Of a DNA stretch of 64,000 bases, positions 46,087-54,915 are shown in pieces. Position 1 is the stretch's first letter; each line of letters starts with the position of its first letter. The translations under genes were made by a program, and so were the position numbers. The notes under the pieces were generated by a model, which was given only the letters and a program-made list of their open reading frames with translations, was not told the DNA's origin and did no database searches. This stretch comes from Syntrophomonadaceae bacterium (lineage in GTDB: Bacteria > Bacillota > Syntrophomonadia > Syntrophomonadales > Syntrophomonadaceae): contig JAQWBP010000001.1 in NCBI GenBank assembly GCA_028706315.1, positions 10,206 through 74,205 of the forward strand, in the 5' to 3' direction.

Positions 46087-46110
46087 GATTGGTTAGGAGG
46101 ATAATGGTAA

Positions 46111-47868
46111 ATGAAGAGAACCCATAATGCTGCTGATATAGATATAAATACTGTTGATACCGAAGTCGTTCTAAATGGATGGGTAGATACCAGGAGGGAC
46201 CACGGGGGATTAATATTTATTGACCTTCGTGACCGTTCTGGCATTATACAGGTGGTTTTCAGCCCGGAAGTTGATATGAACTCTTTTCACCTTGCTGAGC
46301 AGGTAAGAGGCGAATTTGTAGTAGCTGTAAGGGGGAAAGTAAGCCTAAGACCACCAGAAACCGAGAATCCTAACCTGAAAACCGGAAAAGTTGAAGTTTA
46401 TGTTCGGGAAATGGAAGTTTTAAATTCAGCGAAAACACCACCGTTCTATATAGAAAATGATATAGATGTTGATGAGAACCTGAGGCTTAAATATAGATAC
46501 CTTGATCTACGCCGCCCAGAGATGAAGGATAACCTCATGCTCAGACATCGTATTATAAAGATTATGAGAGATTTTCTGGATAAAAGAGGATTCCTTGAGG
46601 TGGAAACTCCCATCCTAACTAAAAGTACTCCAGAAGGTGCCAGAGATTATCTAGTGCCGAGCCGGGTTCATCCGGGTGAGTTCTTTGCATTACCTCAATC
46701 ACCACAGATTTTTAAACAGATGCTGATGGTGGCAGGAATGGAAAAGTATTTTCAGGTTGCCAGATGTTTCCGTGACGAGGACCTGCGGGCTGATAGACAG
46801 CCGGAATTTACTCAGTTAGATATGGAAATGTCATTCATTGATGAAGAGGATATCTTTGAACTGATAGAAAAAATGATGGTTGATATATTTAGAGAAATTG
46901 GCAGAGAGATAAAAACACCTTTTCCCAGAATAACCTATGATGAGGCGATGGCTAAGTACGGTAGTGACAGCCCTGACCTTCGCTTTAACCTGGAGATAGT
47001 AGACTTAACTAATATAGTTAGGGACTGTGATTTTAAAGTTTTTGCGAGTGCCACTAAATCAGGAGGAGTAGTAAGGGCGATCAATGCTAAAACCTGTGGC
47101 TCCTTTACTCGTAGAAAAATAGATGAACTTGGTGCAATCGCTGTTGGAAATGGGGCCAAAGGGATGGCCTGGATTGTAGTAACAGAAAGCGAATTACGTT
47201 CCCCGATAACCAAATTTTTCAGTGAAGAAAAAATGCAGGAAATTCTTGATGCTCTGGACGCGCAACCAGGTGACTTACTCCTTTTTGCCGCTGATACTGC
47301 TGATACTGTATCCAGAGTACTGGGAGTACTCAGGATGGAACTGGCAAAAAGATTAAATCTTATCGATGAAGATACTTTAAACTTTACCTGGGTAATTGAT
47401 TTTCCGCTGTTAGAATATGATGATGAGGAAAAACGCTATGTAGCCGTACATCATCCATTTACATCCCCACGGGTAGAGGATTTAGAGCTGCTAGATTCAG
47501 ATCCCAGCAGGGTAAAGGCCAGAGCCTATGACCTAGTACTAAATGGTACAGAAATTGGTGGAGGAAGTATAAGGATACACAGGCGCGATTGGCAGGAGAA
47601 AATGTTCTCCCTCTTAGGTTTAACTATGGAGGATGCCCGGGAAAAATTTGGTTTTATGCTGGATGCTTTTGAATATGGAACACCTCCTCATGGTGGGATT
47701 GCTTTTGGCATAGATAGGCTAATAATGATAATGGCTAAGAGACAAAGTATTCGCGATGTTATTGCTTTCCCGAAAACCCAGAGTGCCGCTTGCCCGATGA
47801 CTGATGCTCCATCAGGGGTTAGTGGAAAACAACTTAGAGAACTGGCTATAAAGATAAGAGATAAATAA
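46111..47868 (+). CDS. aspS: Aspartyl-tRNA synthetase
   Basis: A 585-residue bacterial-type AspRS, with the N-terminal OB fold (LNGWVDTRRDHGGLIFIDLRD), class II motif 2 (RCFRDEDLRADRQPEFTQLD), a GAD insertion domain and motif 3 (GIAFGIDRLIMI). It charges tRNA-Asp; without a gatCAB view outside the window I cannot say whether it also charges tRNA-Asn. It is the last protein gene before the 6S RNA. Confidence 0.98.
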   Translation: MKRTHNAADIDINTVDTEVVLNGWVDTRRDHGGLIFIDLRDRSGIIQVVFSPEVDMNSFHLAEQVRGEFVVAVRGKVSLRPPETENPNLKTGKVEVYVREMEVLNSAKTPPFYIENDIDVDENLRLKYRYLDLRRPEMKDNLMLRHRIIKIMRDFLDKRGFLEVETPILTKSTPEGARDYLVPSRVHPGEFFALPQSPQIFKQMLMVAGMEKYFQVARCFRDEDLRADRQPEFTQLDMEMSFIDEEDIFELIEKMMVDIFREIGREIKTPFPRITYDEAMAKYGSDSPDLRFNLEIVDLTNIVRDCDFKVFASATKSGGVVRAINAKTCGSFTRRKIDELGAIAVGNGAKGMAWIVVTESELRSPITKFFSEEKMQEILDALDAQPGDLLLFAADTADTVSRVLGVLRMELAKRLNLIDEDTLNFTWVIDFPLLEYDDEEKRYVAVHHPFTSPRVEDLELLDSDPSRVKARAYDLVLNGTEIGGGSIRIHRRDWQEKMFSLLGLTMEDAREKFGFMLDAFEYGTPPHGGIAFGIDRLIMIMAKRQSIRDVIAFPKTQSAACPMTDAPSGVSGKQLRELAIKIRDK

Positions 47869-47910
47869 CCTTGTAAGGGTAAAAAAGGATAATCTGAAAA
47901 GGCAGTTTCC

Positions 47911-47939
47911 TTGAAGAAAGCCTTATTTTATGGTATTAT
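47911..47939 (+). promoter_or_regulatory. Promoter of the 6S RNA gene
   Basis: TTGAAG (47911-47916) and TATTAT (47934-47939) are 17 bp apart, which would start transcription near 47946, just where the 6S-like sequence begins. Confidence 0.7.
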
Positions 47940-47945
47940 TTTAGC

Positions 47946-48148
47946 AAGAAAAATGACAAATCAAACAGTTAATCCCTACTGTGTACGTGAACAGCCGTTA
48001 AGTTTTTGCCAACACCAAAAACACGGGAGCTTGGACTCCGCATCTGGTATGTATGCCTGCCATCAGGACACATTAAATATGCGGGAGAGCACCCACCTGC
48101 AAAAGCAGGTTTAAACTGCGGCGTCACGGCTCGGTGGGGTTTTTTTAT
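47946..48148 (+). ncRNA. ssrS: 6S RNA (BsrA/SsrS type)
   Basis: A structured, non-coding stretch of about 200 nt lies between aspS and tcdA, exactly where B. subtilis has bsrA (6S-1). It contains a 6S-like segment (TGTGTACGTGAACAGCCG), GC-rich complementary ends (CCCACC near 48093 with GGTGGG near 48134) and a T7 tail after GGTGGGG, preceded by a good promoter. 6S RNA binds housekeeping RNA polymerase as an open-promoter mimic. A short reading frame crosses it but has no ribosome binding site or family resemblance. Confidence 0.8.
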
Positions 48149-48198
48149 GCTTTGGTGACAGAAAAACAGGCTCAACAGCCAGAAATAGGTGTACACAC

Positions 48199-48912
48199 AT
48201 GTATGATACATTCTTTCAAAGAACAGAGCTGCTTGTAGGTACGGAAGGGCTTGAAAAACTGAAAAATAGTTGGATAGCTATTGTTGGTCTGGGTGGGGTA
48301 GGCTCCTATGCAGCTGAAGCTATAGCTCGTTGTGGTGTCGGCCATATTACTATTATTGATCCGGACCGTATAGAACCAACTAACTTAAATCGCCAACTTC
48401 CTGCGTTAGTGTCAACCCTCGGGCAGTTTAAAGTGGAAGTAATATCGAGAAGAATGTTAGACATAAATCCGACGCTTGAACTGGAGAGCTTAAACTGCGC
48501 CTATAACGCAGAAAATAGTCATCTTCTATTAGAAAGAAACATTGACTTTGTCATCGATGCTATTGATGCACTTAACGACAAAATACATCTTATAAAGAAC
48601 TGTGTTGAAAATGGTATACCGATTATAAGTTCTATGGGTACGGCTAATCGTATTAATCCATTAAAATTAACTATTGCCGATATCAAAGATACGAGTATAT
48701 GTCCGCTGGCACGCAGGGTAAGGAGAGAATTACGTAGTAAATACAATATTAACCAGGGGGTTCCTGTAGTTTACTCTGCTGAAATACCAGTGACTATAAA
48801 TGCCGAAGTGGGAGGCAGACTGGGTACCATGTCGTTTGTACCTGGGACAGCTGGATTACTTCTGGCCAGTTATGCAATTAATAAACTACTCGGGTTTGAA
48901 ATGAATATATAG
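48199..48912 (+). CDS. tcdA: tRNA threonylcarbamoyladenosine dehydratase TcdA
   Basis: A 237-residue E1-like protein (YrvM/CsdL family) with the ATP-binding GLGGVGSYAAEAIARCGVG, DPDRIEPTNLNRQ and DAIDAL motifs. It cyclises t6A37 to ct6A in ANN-decoding tRNAs. Its place after aspS and 6S RNA matches the B. subtilis order aspS-bsrA-yrvM. Confidence 0.94.
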   Translation: MYDTFFQRTELLVGTEGLEKLKNSWIAIVGLGGVGSYAAEAIARCGVGHITIIDPDRIEPTNLNRQLPALVSTLGQFKVEVISRRMLDINPTLELESLNCAYNAENSHLLLERNIDFVIDAIDALNDKIHLIKNCVENGIPIISSMGTANRINPLKLTIADIKDTSICPLARRVRRELRSKYNINQGVPVVYSAEIPVTINAEVGGRLGTMSFVPGTAGLLLASYAINKLLGFEMNI

Positions 48913-48996
48913 TCCTAGATGAGTATTAAAATCCTGCCTGTACCGATATAAACTCGAGTATTTCGGGGCAGCTGTAAAGGGGGGGGAAGTAGTTGA

Positions 48997-49674
48997 ATGG
49001 ATACTTACCGTGAATACTTAGAAAACATTTATAATCTATTACTGCAACACTTTGGCCCTCGTGGGTGGTGGCCGGGTGATAGTCAGTTAGAGATCATACT
49101 CGGAGCAGTCTTGACCCAGGCAGTAGCCTGGAAAAATGTAGAGAAGGCCATAGACAATTTAAAAGGGGCGGACTTACTAAACTTAACACGCTTAGATGCA
49201 ATAAAGGAAGATGATCTGGCAGATTTAATTAAACCTGCTTTGTATCATCGTCAGAAAGCCAAAAAAATAAAAATACTTATTACTTTTATATATAGCGAAT
49301 ATGAAGGTGACCTAAATGTAATGTTTAAGTCCCCACTGGAGGAGTTAAGAGTAAAGCTCTTATCAGTATGGGGCATTGGGCCAGAAACGGCCGATTCTAT
49401 ATTACTTTATGCTGGCAATTATAAAATCTTTGTCATAGATGCCTACACCTTAAGGATATTTTACCGGCTGGGTTTATGTAAAGAAGACACAGCTTATAGT
49501 GAAATGCAAGATTTTATGCATAAATACGTTATCCCCGAAGTAAGGATCTACAATGAATATCATGCCTTACTAGTCGCTTTGGGAGCTAATTACTGTAGCA
49601 AAAGTAGACCCCGGTGTAATAATTGCCCACTTGCAAAATATTGCAAATATTTATCTACTTTGCAGGAAAAATAA
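48997..49674 (+). CDS. HhH-GPD DNA glycosylase, endonuclease III-related (MagIII-like)
   Basis: A 225-residue protein with the helix-hairpin-helix (LLSVWGIGPETADSILLYA), the catalytic Asp in VIDAYT, and a C-terminal [4Fe-4S] loop with the exact C-x6-C-x2-C-x5-C spacing. In Nth the HhH reads GVGRKTA, with the catalytic lysine; here glutamate takes that place (GIGPETA). It should therefore be a monofunctional glycosylase without lyase activity, like 3-methyladenine glycosylase III. The substrate is inferred by similarity only. It is the first gene of a unit with paaK, 18 bp downstream. Confidence 0.88.
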   Translation: MDTYREYLENIYNLLLQHFGPRGWWPGDSQLEIILGAVLTQAVAWKNVEKAIDNLKGADLLNLTRLDAIKEDDLADLIKPALYHRQKAKKIKILITFIYSEYEGDLNVMFKSPLEELRVKLLSVWGIGPETADSILLYAGNYKIFVIDAYTLRIFYRLGLCKEDTAYSEMQDFMHKYVIPEVRIYNEYHALLVALGANYCSKSRPRCNNCPLAKYCKYLSTLQEK

Positions 49675-49692
49675 TCAAGGAGGTAGAAATAA

Positions 49693-50994
49693 ATGCCATA
49701 CTGGGATAAAGAAAGAGAATGTATGCCTCGTGAACAACTAGAGAAACATCAATTAAGGAAATTAAAGGAAACTGTATTCAAACTTTATGCATTTGTTCCT
49801 GCATATAAGGAAAAAATGGATAAGGTCGGGATTAAACCAGACGATATAAATAGCCTTAAAGATCTCGAAAAATTACCTTTCACAACTAAACAAGATTTAC
49901 GCAGTAATTATCCTTTCAATTTATTTGCCATACCTATGTGTGATGTTGTGAGAATACATTCATCCTCTGGTACTACTGGAAAGCCTACAGTTGTTGGCTA
50001 CTCAAAGAAAGATATAGAAACCTGGTCTGAATTAATGGCAAGAGCATTAAGTAGTGCAGGTGCCAGTAAATATTCTGTTATACAAAATTCTTATGGATAT
50101 GGACTATTTACTGGAGGTCTGGGAGTCCATTACGGTGTAGAAAAACTTGGTGCATCAGTAATTCCTAGTTCAGGTGGTAATACTAAAAGACAGATAATGC
50201 TGATGCAGGATTTTGGAACTACTGTTTTAACTTGTACTCCGTCTTATGCGCTATATATATATGAAGTAATGGAAGAAATGGGGTTAAAACCTTCAGACTT
50301 AAAGCTTAAGATAGGGATTTTTGGTGCAGAACCCTGGTCGGAGCGAATGCGTAAAGAAATTGAAAATAAACTGGAAATAGATGCATATGATATTTATGGA
50401 TTAAGTGAAATTATAGGTCCTGGAGTAGCAATAGAGTGTCCATATAAAAAAGGACTGCATATTGCTGAAGACCATTTTATAGCTGAAATCATTGATCCAG
50501 TAACTGAAGAGGTTTTACCCGATGGGTCACAGGGAGAACTAGTTATTACTAGTCTCACGAAAGAGGCTTTACCTATAGTTAGATATCGGACTCGGGACCT
50601 TACTACTCTAGACCGTAGTAAGTGTGATTGCGGGAGAACCCATGTAAGGATGCAAAAAATCATGGGACGCTCAGATGATATGGTAATAATTCGAGGAGTT
50701 AATGTATTCCCATCTATGGTGGAAAGTGTTCTTTTAAATATACCTGGGGTAGAGCCACATTATCGCCTTATTGTTGAAAGAAAAGGTACCCTTGATCAGT
50801 TAGAAGTTCAGGTGGAAGTATCCGAAAAACTCTTTAGTGATGAAGTGAAAAAGCTAGAACTACTTGGTGCACGTATTACTAGAGAACTAGAAAGTACCCT
50901 GGGAATAGGAGTAAAAGTCCGGCTGGTTGAACCCAAATCAATCGAAAGAAGCGAAGGAAAATCTAAAAGGGTGATAGATAAAAGAAACATTTAG
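49693..50994 (+). CDS. paaK: Phenylacetate-CoA ligase (PaaK family)
   Basis: A 433-residue AMP-forming ligase with [24 protein letters not shown] and YRTRD, starting [20 protein letters not shown], typical of the PaaK family. It would activate phenylacetate or another aryl or short acid to its CoA thioester. In anaerobic Firmicutes and archaea such genes often sit beside an ACT-domain gene and serve aromatic amino acid metabolism with indolepyruvate oxidoreductases. No such oxidoreductase is in the window, so the substrate is open. Confidence 0.92.
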   Translation: MPYWDKERECMPREQLEKHQLRKLKETVFKLYAFVPAYKEKMDKVGIKPDDINSLKDLEKLPFTTKQDLRSNYPFNLFAIPMCDVVRIHSSSGTTGKPTVVGYSKKDIETWSELMARALSSAGASKYSVIQNSYGYGLFTGGLGVHYGVEKLGASVIPSSGGNTKRQIMLMQDFGTTVLTCTPSYALYIYEVMEEMGLKPSDLKLKIGIFGAEPWSERMRKEIENKLEIDAYDIYGLSEIIGPGVAIECPYKKGLHIAEDHFIAEIIDPVTEEVLPDGSQGELVITSLTKEALPIVRYRTRDLTTLDRSKCDCGRTHVRMQKIMGRSDDMVIIRGVNVFPSMVESVLLNIPGVEPHYRLIVERKGTLDQLEVQVEVSEKLFSDEVKKLELLGARITRELESTLGIGVKVRLVEPKSIERSEGKSKRVIDKRNI

Positions 50995-51005
50995 GAGGGA
51001 TATTT

Positions 51006-51434
51006 ATGGCCATACAAATTTCTGTATTCCTGGAAAATAAGGCTGGGCGCTTATCCCATGTTACCCGTATTCTTGGTGAATCCGGCATTAACATTAGAGC
51101 GTTATCGATTGCAGATACTTCAGACTACGGGATTCTTCGTATAATTGTTAATGACCCGGCAAAAGCATATAAGATTCTCAAGGAAGCAGGTTTCACGGTA
51201 AGTGAAACAGATGTAATTGCTGTACAAGTTCCCGATTCACCAGGAGGTCTTGCTGATATTTTGGAACAAATGTCAGAGGAAGATCTAAACATCGAATATC
51301 TTTATGCATTCCTGGGGACAGCGGAAAATGATGCACTAGTAATTTTCAAAGTCGAAGATTTTGAAAAAGCGCGGCAAACATTTCCTGCAAAAGGTATCAA
51401 ATTTCTTGATGAAAATAAGTTATATCAATTGTAG
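51006..51434 (+). CDS. Tandem ACT-domain protein
   Basis: A 142-residue protein made of two ACT-like halves (ISVFLENKAGRLSHVTRILG at the start and VPDSPGGLADILEQMSEE in the second half) with no catalytic domain. ACT pairs bind amino acids. It lies 11 bp after paaK, a conserved pairing in anaerobes, and may sense an aromatic amino acid or regulate the ligase; this role is inferred from context only. Confidence 0.88.
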   Translation: MAIQISVFLENKAGRLSHVTRILGESGINIRALSIADTSDYGILRIIVNDPAKAYKILKEAGFTVSETDVIAVQVPDSPGGLADILEQMSEEDLNIEYLYAFLGTAENDALVIFKVEDFEKARQTFPAKGIKFLDENKLYQL

Positions 51435-51487
51435 GCAAGCGAGAGTAACCTTGCTTAAAGACATTTAGATATTTTCCTAGTAATCTT

Positions 51488-51521
51488 AAGGGGCAGAGAA
51501 CAATACTTCTGCCCCTTTGTT
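51488..51521 (+). terminator. Terminator after the paaK-ACT unit
   Basis: AAGGGGCAGA (51488-51497) pairs perfectly with TCTGCCCCTT (51508-51517), followed by TGTTAT. A GC-rich stem, with a short T tail. Confidence 0.8.
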
Positions 51522-51601
51522 ATATCTTCATTAAGTTGTAGATATAATATTTGTATATACCAATAAAACAAAACAGCAAATAATTACGAGGTATTTACAT
51601 T

Positions 51602-52645
51602 ATGTTCGAATATGCTGGTAATTTTCATATCCATTCTAAATACTCGGATGGAGCGGCAACCATAAAAGAAATAACTTATGATGCCAACCATGCCGGACTT
51701 GATTTTATAGTAGTTACTGATCATTTTAATATGAAGGGACTATACAATAAGGAAGAAACTTACCGTCTTGGGGTTTTGGTCCTGGTGGGGATGGAAATAA
51801 ATAATACATGTAATCACTATCTAGCTCTGGGTATAGATAGGGAGATAGATGATGATGTTGATAACCCTCAGAAGGTAGTTGACGAGGTCAACCAGCAAAA
51901 TGGAATAGGAGTAATTGCGCATCCGGTGGAAAAAGGGTCCCCACTGTTTCAATATGGGCGCACATATGAATGGAATAATTGGTCAGTAGCGGGGTTTCAA
52001 GGGATAGAAATATGGAACTTTTTATCCCAATGGCGGGATGGTGTAACAGGCATTTTAAAAGGGCTGTATTTATTGATAAATCCCCATGCTGCGCTCACCG
52101 GCCCTTATAAAAAAACCATGGCAATACTTGATAAGTATCAGGTAAGAGGCCACAGAATATTTGCCTATGGAGGCTCAGATGCACATGGTACACCAGTTCA
52201 AAAAGGGCCAGTAAAAATAGTTATTTCGCCATACAAATTATGTTTCAAATGTATAAACATGCATATTCTCACGAAAAAACAATTTACTGGCATTATTAAG
52301 GAAGATAAGCAAAGTGTATATACTGCCTTAAGAGAAGGTTGTTCATGGGTAGCATACGATTATTTTTGTAATAGCAAAGGGTTTAGATTTAATATCAAAA
52401 GCCATGATGCAAAATGGCATATAGGCGAGAAAGTTCCCCAGGCTGATAATATGTATGCAGAAATTAAAACTCCTTGCCGTGCAAAAGTGATCTTAATTAA
52501 AAATGGTGTTCCCTGGAAGGAAAGTTTGGGAACAGTCCACAAATTTACCAATATACAATCAGGCGTTTATCGGGTAGAAGCTTACCACCGCTACGGTTTC
52601 GGATCCAGGCCATGGATATTCTCGAATCCAATATGGGTAATATAA
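51602..52645 (+). CDS. PHP-domain metal-dependent phosphoesterase
   Basis: A 347-residue protein starting with a PHP domain (FHIHSKYSDG, VVTDHFN, IAHP and GGSDAHG), the metal-binding histidine and aspartate motifs of the family. The C-terminal 100 residues look like a beta-rich domain (HIGEKVPQADNMYAEIKTP). PHP proteins hydrolyse phosphoesters such as nucleotides or histidinol phosphate; no substrate is evident. It stands alone between a terminator and the division cluster. Confidence 0.85.
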   Translation: MFEYAGNFHIHSKYSDGAATIKEITYDANHAGLDFIVVTDHFNMKGLYNKEETYRLGVLVLVGMEINNTCNHYLALGIDREIDDDVDNPQKVVDEVNQQNGIGVIAHPVEKGSPLFQYGRTYEWNNWSVAGFQGIEIWNFLSQWRDGVTGILKGLYLLINPHAALTGPYKKTMAILDKYQVRGHRIFAYGGSDAHGTPVQKGPVKIVISPYKLCFKCINMHILTKKQFTGIIKEDKQSVYTALREGCSWVAYDYFCNSKGFRFNIKSHDAKWHIGEKVPQADNMYAEIKTPCRAKVILIKNGVPWKESLGTVHKFTNIQSGVYRVEAYHRYGFGSRPWIFSNPIWVI

Positions 52646-52942
52646 ATAGGTACAACTATCTCAGCCGAACAAACCCTCCTTTTTTGTTCATATTTTCAAG
52701 ATTAAACTGTATACGTCGTGGGTCGTTTGCCGCATGTATTTCTATTTGTAACAAATTTCAAAATAGTAACTCTAGCTTAATCGACACAGGACTAATCGAC
52801 TACTATTTTAGCCAATAATATACCACATTACGGCTAAAAGCACCTAGTTTCGACATAGTAATGGGCGGGAATGTAAAATTATGAAGAAAAAATATATTGT
52901 GATTTATTTCACTAAGGAGGGAATTCTGAAAATAAGTAGAAT
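52646..52942. other. Intergenic region before mraZ
   Basis: About 300 bp with no gene I can support. A weak GAACAAA/TTTGTTC inverted repeat near 52663-52690 might end the PHP transcript. Short frames here lack ribosome binding sites and family resemblance. The right part is AT-rich and probably contains the mraZ promoter, but I cannot assign -35 and -10 boxes with confidence. Confidence 0.4.
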
Positions 52943-52972
52943 AGAGTGGTGTAAAGTGGTGCAAAGTGGTGC
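52943..52972 (+). promoter_or_regulatory. MraZ operator: three 10-bp-spaced repeats
   Basis: AGAGTGG (52943), AAAGTGG (52953) and AAAGTGG (52963) recur every 10 bp, separated by TGT, TGC and TGC. MraZ boxes described in mollicutes and other bacteria are direct repeats of AAAGTG[G/T] with a 3-base gap, so this matches well. They lie 36 bp before the mraZ start, as expected for autoregulation of the dcw operon. Confidence 0.85.
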
Positions 52973-53007
52973 GATATCCCATAAATTATCCGGGAGTGGG
53001 GAATTAT

Positions 53008-53439
53008 ATGTTCTTGGGAGAATACCAACATTCACTAGATTCTAAAGGAAGGGTGACTATCCCTGCAAAATTCCGTGATGAATTGAGTGAAAAGTTTATA
53101 GCTACCAAGGGATTAGATAACTGTATATTCTTATATCCGATGCTTGAATGGCAGGTCATAGAAGGAAAATTACGATCACTTCCATTTACCAGGTCGGATG
53201 TTCGTTCCTTTGCGCGTTTCTTTTTCTCTGGAGCCTCTGAGCTAGAATTTGATAAACAGGGTAGAGCAGTTTTGCCGTCTAACTTGCGAGAATATGCTGG
53301 TATAGACAAAGATGTAATAATTATAGGAGTAGGTTCTAGAGTTGAGATTTGGTCATCAGCAAACTGGGTAAACTATACTGAAAAAGCTGGATCATCTTAT
53401 GAAGAGCTTGCCGAAAACCTTGTTGATTTAGGAATTTAG
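53008..53439 (+). CDS. mraZ: Transcriptional regulator MraZ
   Basis: A 143-residue protein starting MFLGEYQHSLDSKGRVTIPA with the two AbrB-like SpoVT repeats (DSKGRVTIPAKFR and DKQGRAVLPSNLR). It forms ring oligomers that bind repeats upstream of its own operon. The start ATG 53008 follows GGGAGTGGGG; a longer in-frame reading to 52966 would run through the operator repeats and is rejected. First gene of the division/cell-wall cluster. Confidence 0.96.
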   Translation: MFLGEYQHSLDSKGRVTIPAKFRDELSEKFIATKGLDNCIFLYPMLEWQVIEGKLRSLPFTRSDVRSFARFFFSGASELEFDKQGRAVLPSNLREYAGIDKDVIIIGVGSRVEIWSSANWVNYTEKAGSSYEELAENLVDLGI

Positions 53440-53452
53440 GAGTGATATTTAA

Positions 53453-54370
53453 GTGCACCAGCCAGTTTTGTTGGAAGAGACCATATCTTATTTGATTACA
53501 GATTTATCTGGTATTTATGTTGACTGCACTCTTGGTGGAGGCGGGCACCTAAAAAGACTTCTTGCGAGTCTGCAACAGGATGCCAGGGTAATAGCGATAG
53601 ATAAAGACCGGGACATATTGGAGAAAACCCGTAAAACTATTCAGGTTGCTAATGTTACCTTTTGTCATTCTGATTTCAGTAGATTAACCCAGGTATTAGC
53701 ACAACAGAATATTAATAAGGTAGATGGGATAATGCTGGATCTGGGTGTATCCTCATTTCAACTAGATATAGCTGATCGAGGTTTTAGCTTTCACGAAGAT
53801 GCACGCCTGGATATGAGAATGAATAGAGACCAGGATTTGACTGCCTGGGATATTGTTAATAATTATTCTGAAGCGGAAATAAGTGCTATATTATTTGAGT
53901 ATGGAGAAGAAAGATACGCAAGGAGAATTGCAAGGAGAATCGTAACTAAAAGGGAAGAAAATTCTATTAATACTACGCTACAATTAGTAGATATTATTAA
54001 ATCTTGTGTACCGGCAGGTTATAAAAGGGGAAAACATCCTGCCCGGAAAACATTTCAGGCCTTAAGGATAGCCGTTAATGGTGAGCTTGATGCTCTTCAG
54101 TCGGTTTTGCCGCAGGCAGTTGATTTACTCAAAACAGGTGGACGTCTGTGTGTTATTACCTTTCATTCACTAGAGGATAGAATAGTTAAACATTTTATGC
54201 AGGAGAAAGCCAGAGACTGTATATGCCCCCCGGGATTACCAATCTGTATATGTGGGCATCAAGCTGAATTGAAAATCAATACTCGTAAATCTGTAGAACC
54301 AGATGCCCAGGAATGTGAGCAGAATAGTCGAGCTAGAAGTGCCCGGTTAAGAGTTGCTACAAAATTATAG
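53453..54370 (+). CDS. rsmH: 16S rRNA m4C1402 methyltransferase
   Basis: A 305-residue SAM methyltransferase (MraW), starting with GTG 53453 (MHQPVLLEETI), with YVDCTLGGGGH as the SAM-binding loop, LDLGVSSFQLD, and the C-terminal ITFHSLEDRIVKHF. It methylates C1402 in the 30S decoding centre. Thirteen bases after mraZ, conserved order. Confidence 0.97.
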   Translation: MHQPVLLEETISYLITDLSGIYVDCTLGGGGHLKRLLASLQQDARVIAIDKDRDILEKTRKTIQVANVTFCHSDFSRLTQVLAQQNINKVDGIMLDLGVSSFQLDIADRGFSFHEDARLDMRMNRDQDLTAWDIVNNYSEAEISAILFEYGEERYARRIARRIVTKREENSINTTLQLVDIIKSCVPAGYKRGKHPARKTFQALRIAVNGELDALQSVLPQAVDLLKTGGRLCVITFHSLEDRIVKHFMQEKARDCICPPGLPICICGHQAELKINTRKSVEPDAQECEQNSRARSARLRVATKL

Positions 54371-54397
54371 TTCTAAATCTCAAGGAGGAATAATAAT

Positions 54398-54892
54398 ATG
54401 GTACAGGCAGGCTATGATTATGCAAAAAGTTGGGAACCAAATTCGTACCAGCAGCCAGTAAAGAAAGTTATAAAAAGAACTAGCAAAAAGAGCAATCTGG
54501 GCAAAAAAAGAATAGTATCTTTGTGTGCATCTTTATTTATCTATGCATTAGTAGCTGTGTATTTTTGTATTCGATCTGCGAGTCTCGGTTATGAAATTGT
54601 TCATCTAGAAAACCAAATTAGCCAATTAGAAAATGCCAATCAAAGGATAGAATATCAGATAGCTCAAGAGAGTTCGCTGGGAAAGATTGAGCAAATTGCT
54701 ATTACTGAGCTAGGTATGTGTAAACCAGAAAAGCATATTTCTGTAGCTGCAGCGCCAACTGCCGAGTCAAATTCCACAAGTGTTGAAATAAGCACGGAAA
54801 ATAAAGAAAATACCAATGATACACAAGTTGGCAGCAAATCTCTGAAAAAAATATACGCAAGTTTAATGTTTCTAGCAGAGAGAAATAACTAA
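54398..54892 (+). CDS. ftsL: Cell division protein FtsL-like
   Basis: A 164-residue bitopic protein. A basic cytoplasmic N-terminus (KKVIKRTSKKSNLGKKR), one transmembrane helix around residues 45-65, a short coiled coil (LENQISQLENANQRIEYQI) and a low-complexity tail. Sequence identity is always weak in this family; assignment rests on topology and position between rsmH and the PBP gene. It would bridge FtsB/DivIC and the septal synthase. Confidence 0.82.
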   Translation: MVQAGYDYAKSWEPNSYQQPVKKVIKRTSKKSNLGKKRIVSLCASLFIYALVAVYFCIRSASLGYEIVHLENQISQLENANQRIEYQIAQESSLGKIEQIAITELGMCKPEKHISVAAAPTAESNSTSVEISTENKENTNDTQVGSKSLKKIYASLMFLAERNN

Positions 54893-54915
54893 TTTATTAA
54901 ACGGGGTGGTGAAAT

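Noticed and set aside
47911-48114. Short plus-strand and minus-strand reading frames after aspS
   Set aside because: They lie over the 6S RNA and its promoter, lack ribosome binding sites and resemble no family.
52612-52818. 68-codon frame at the end of the PHP gene
   Set aside because: It overlaps the PHP gene, has no ribosome binding site, and its composition is not protein-like.
52966-53007. Longer mraZ start at 52966
   Set aside because: It would translate through the operator repeats, lacks a ribosome binding site, and adds residues absent from the family.
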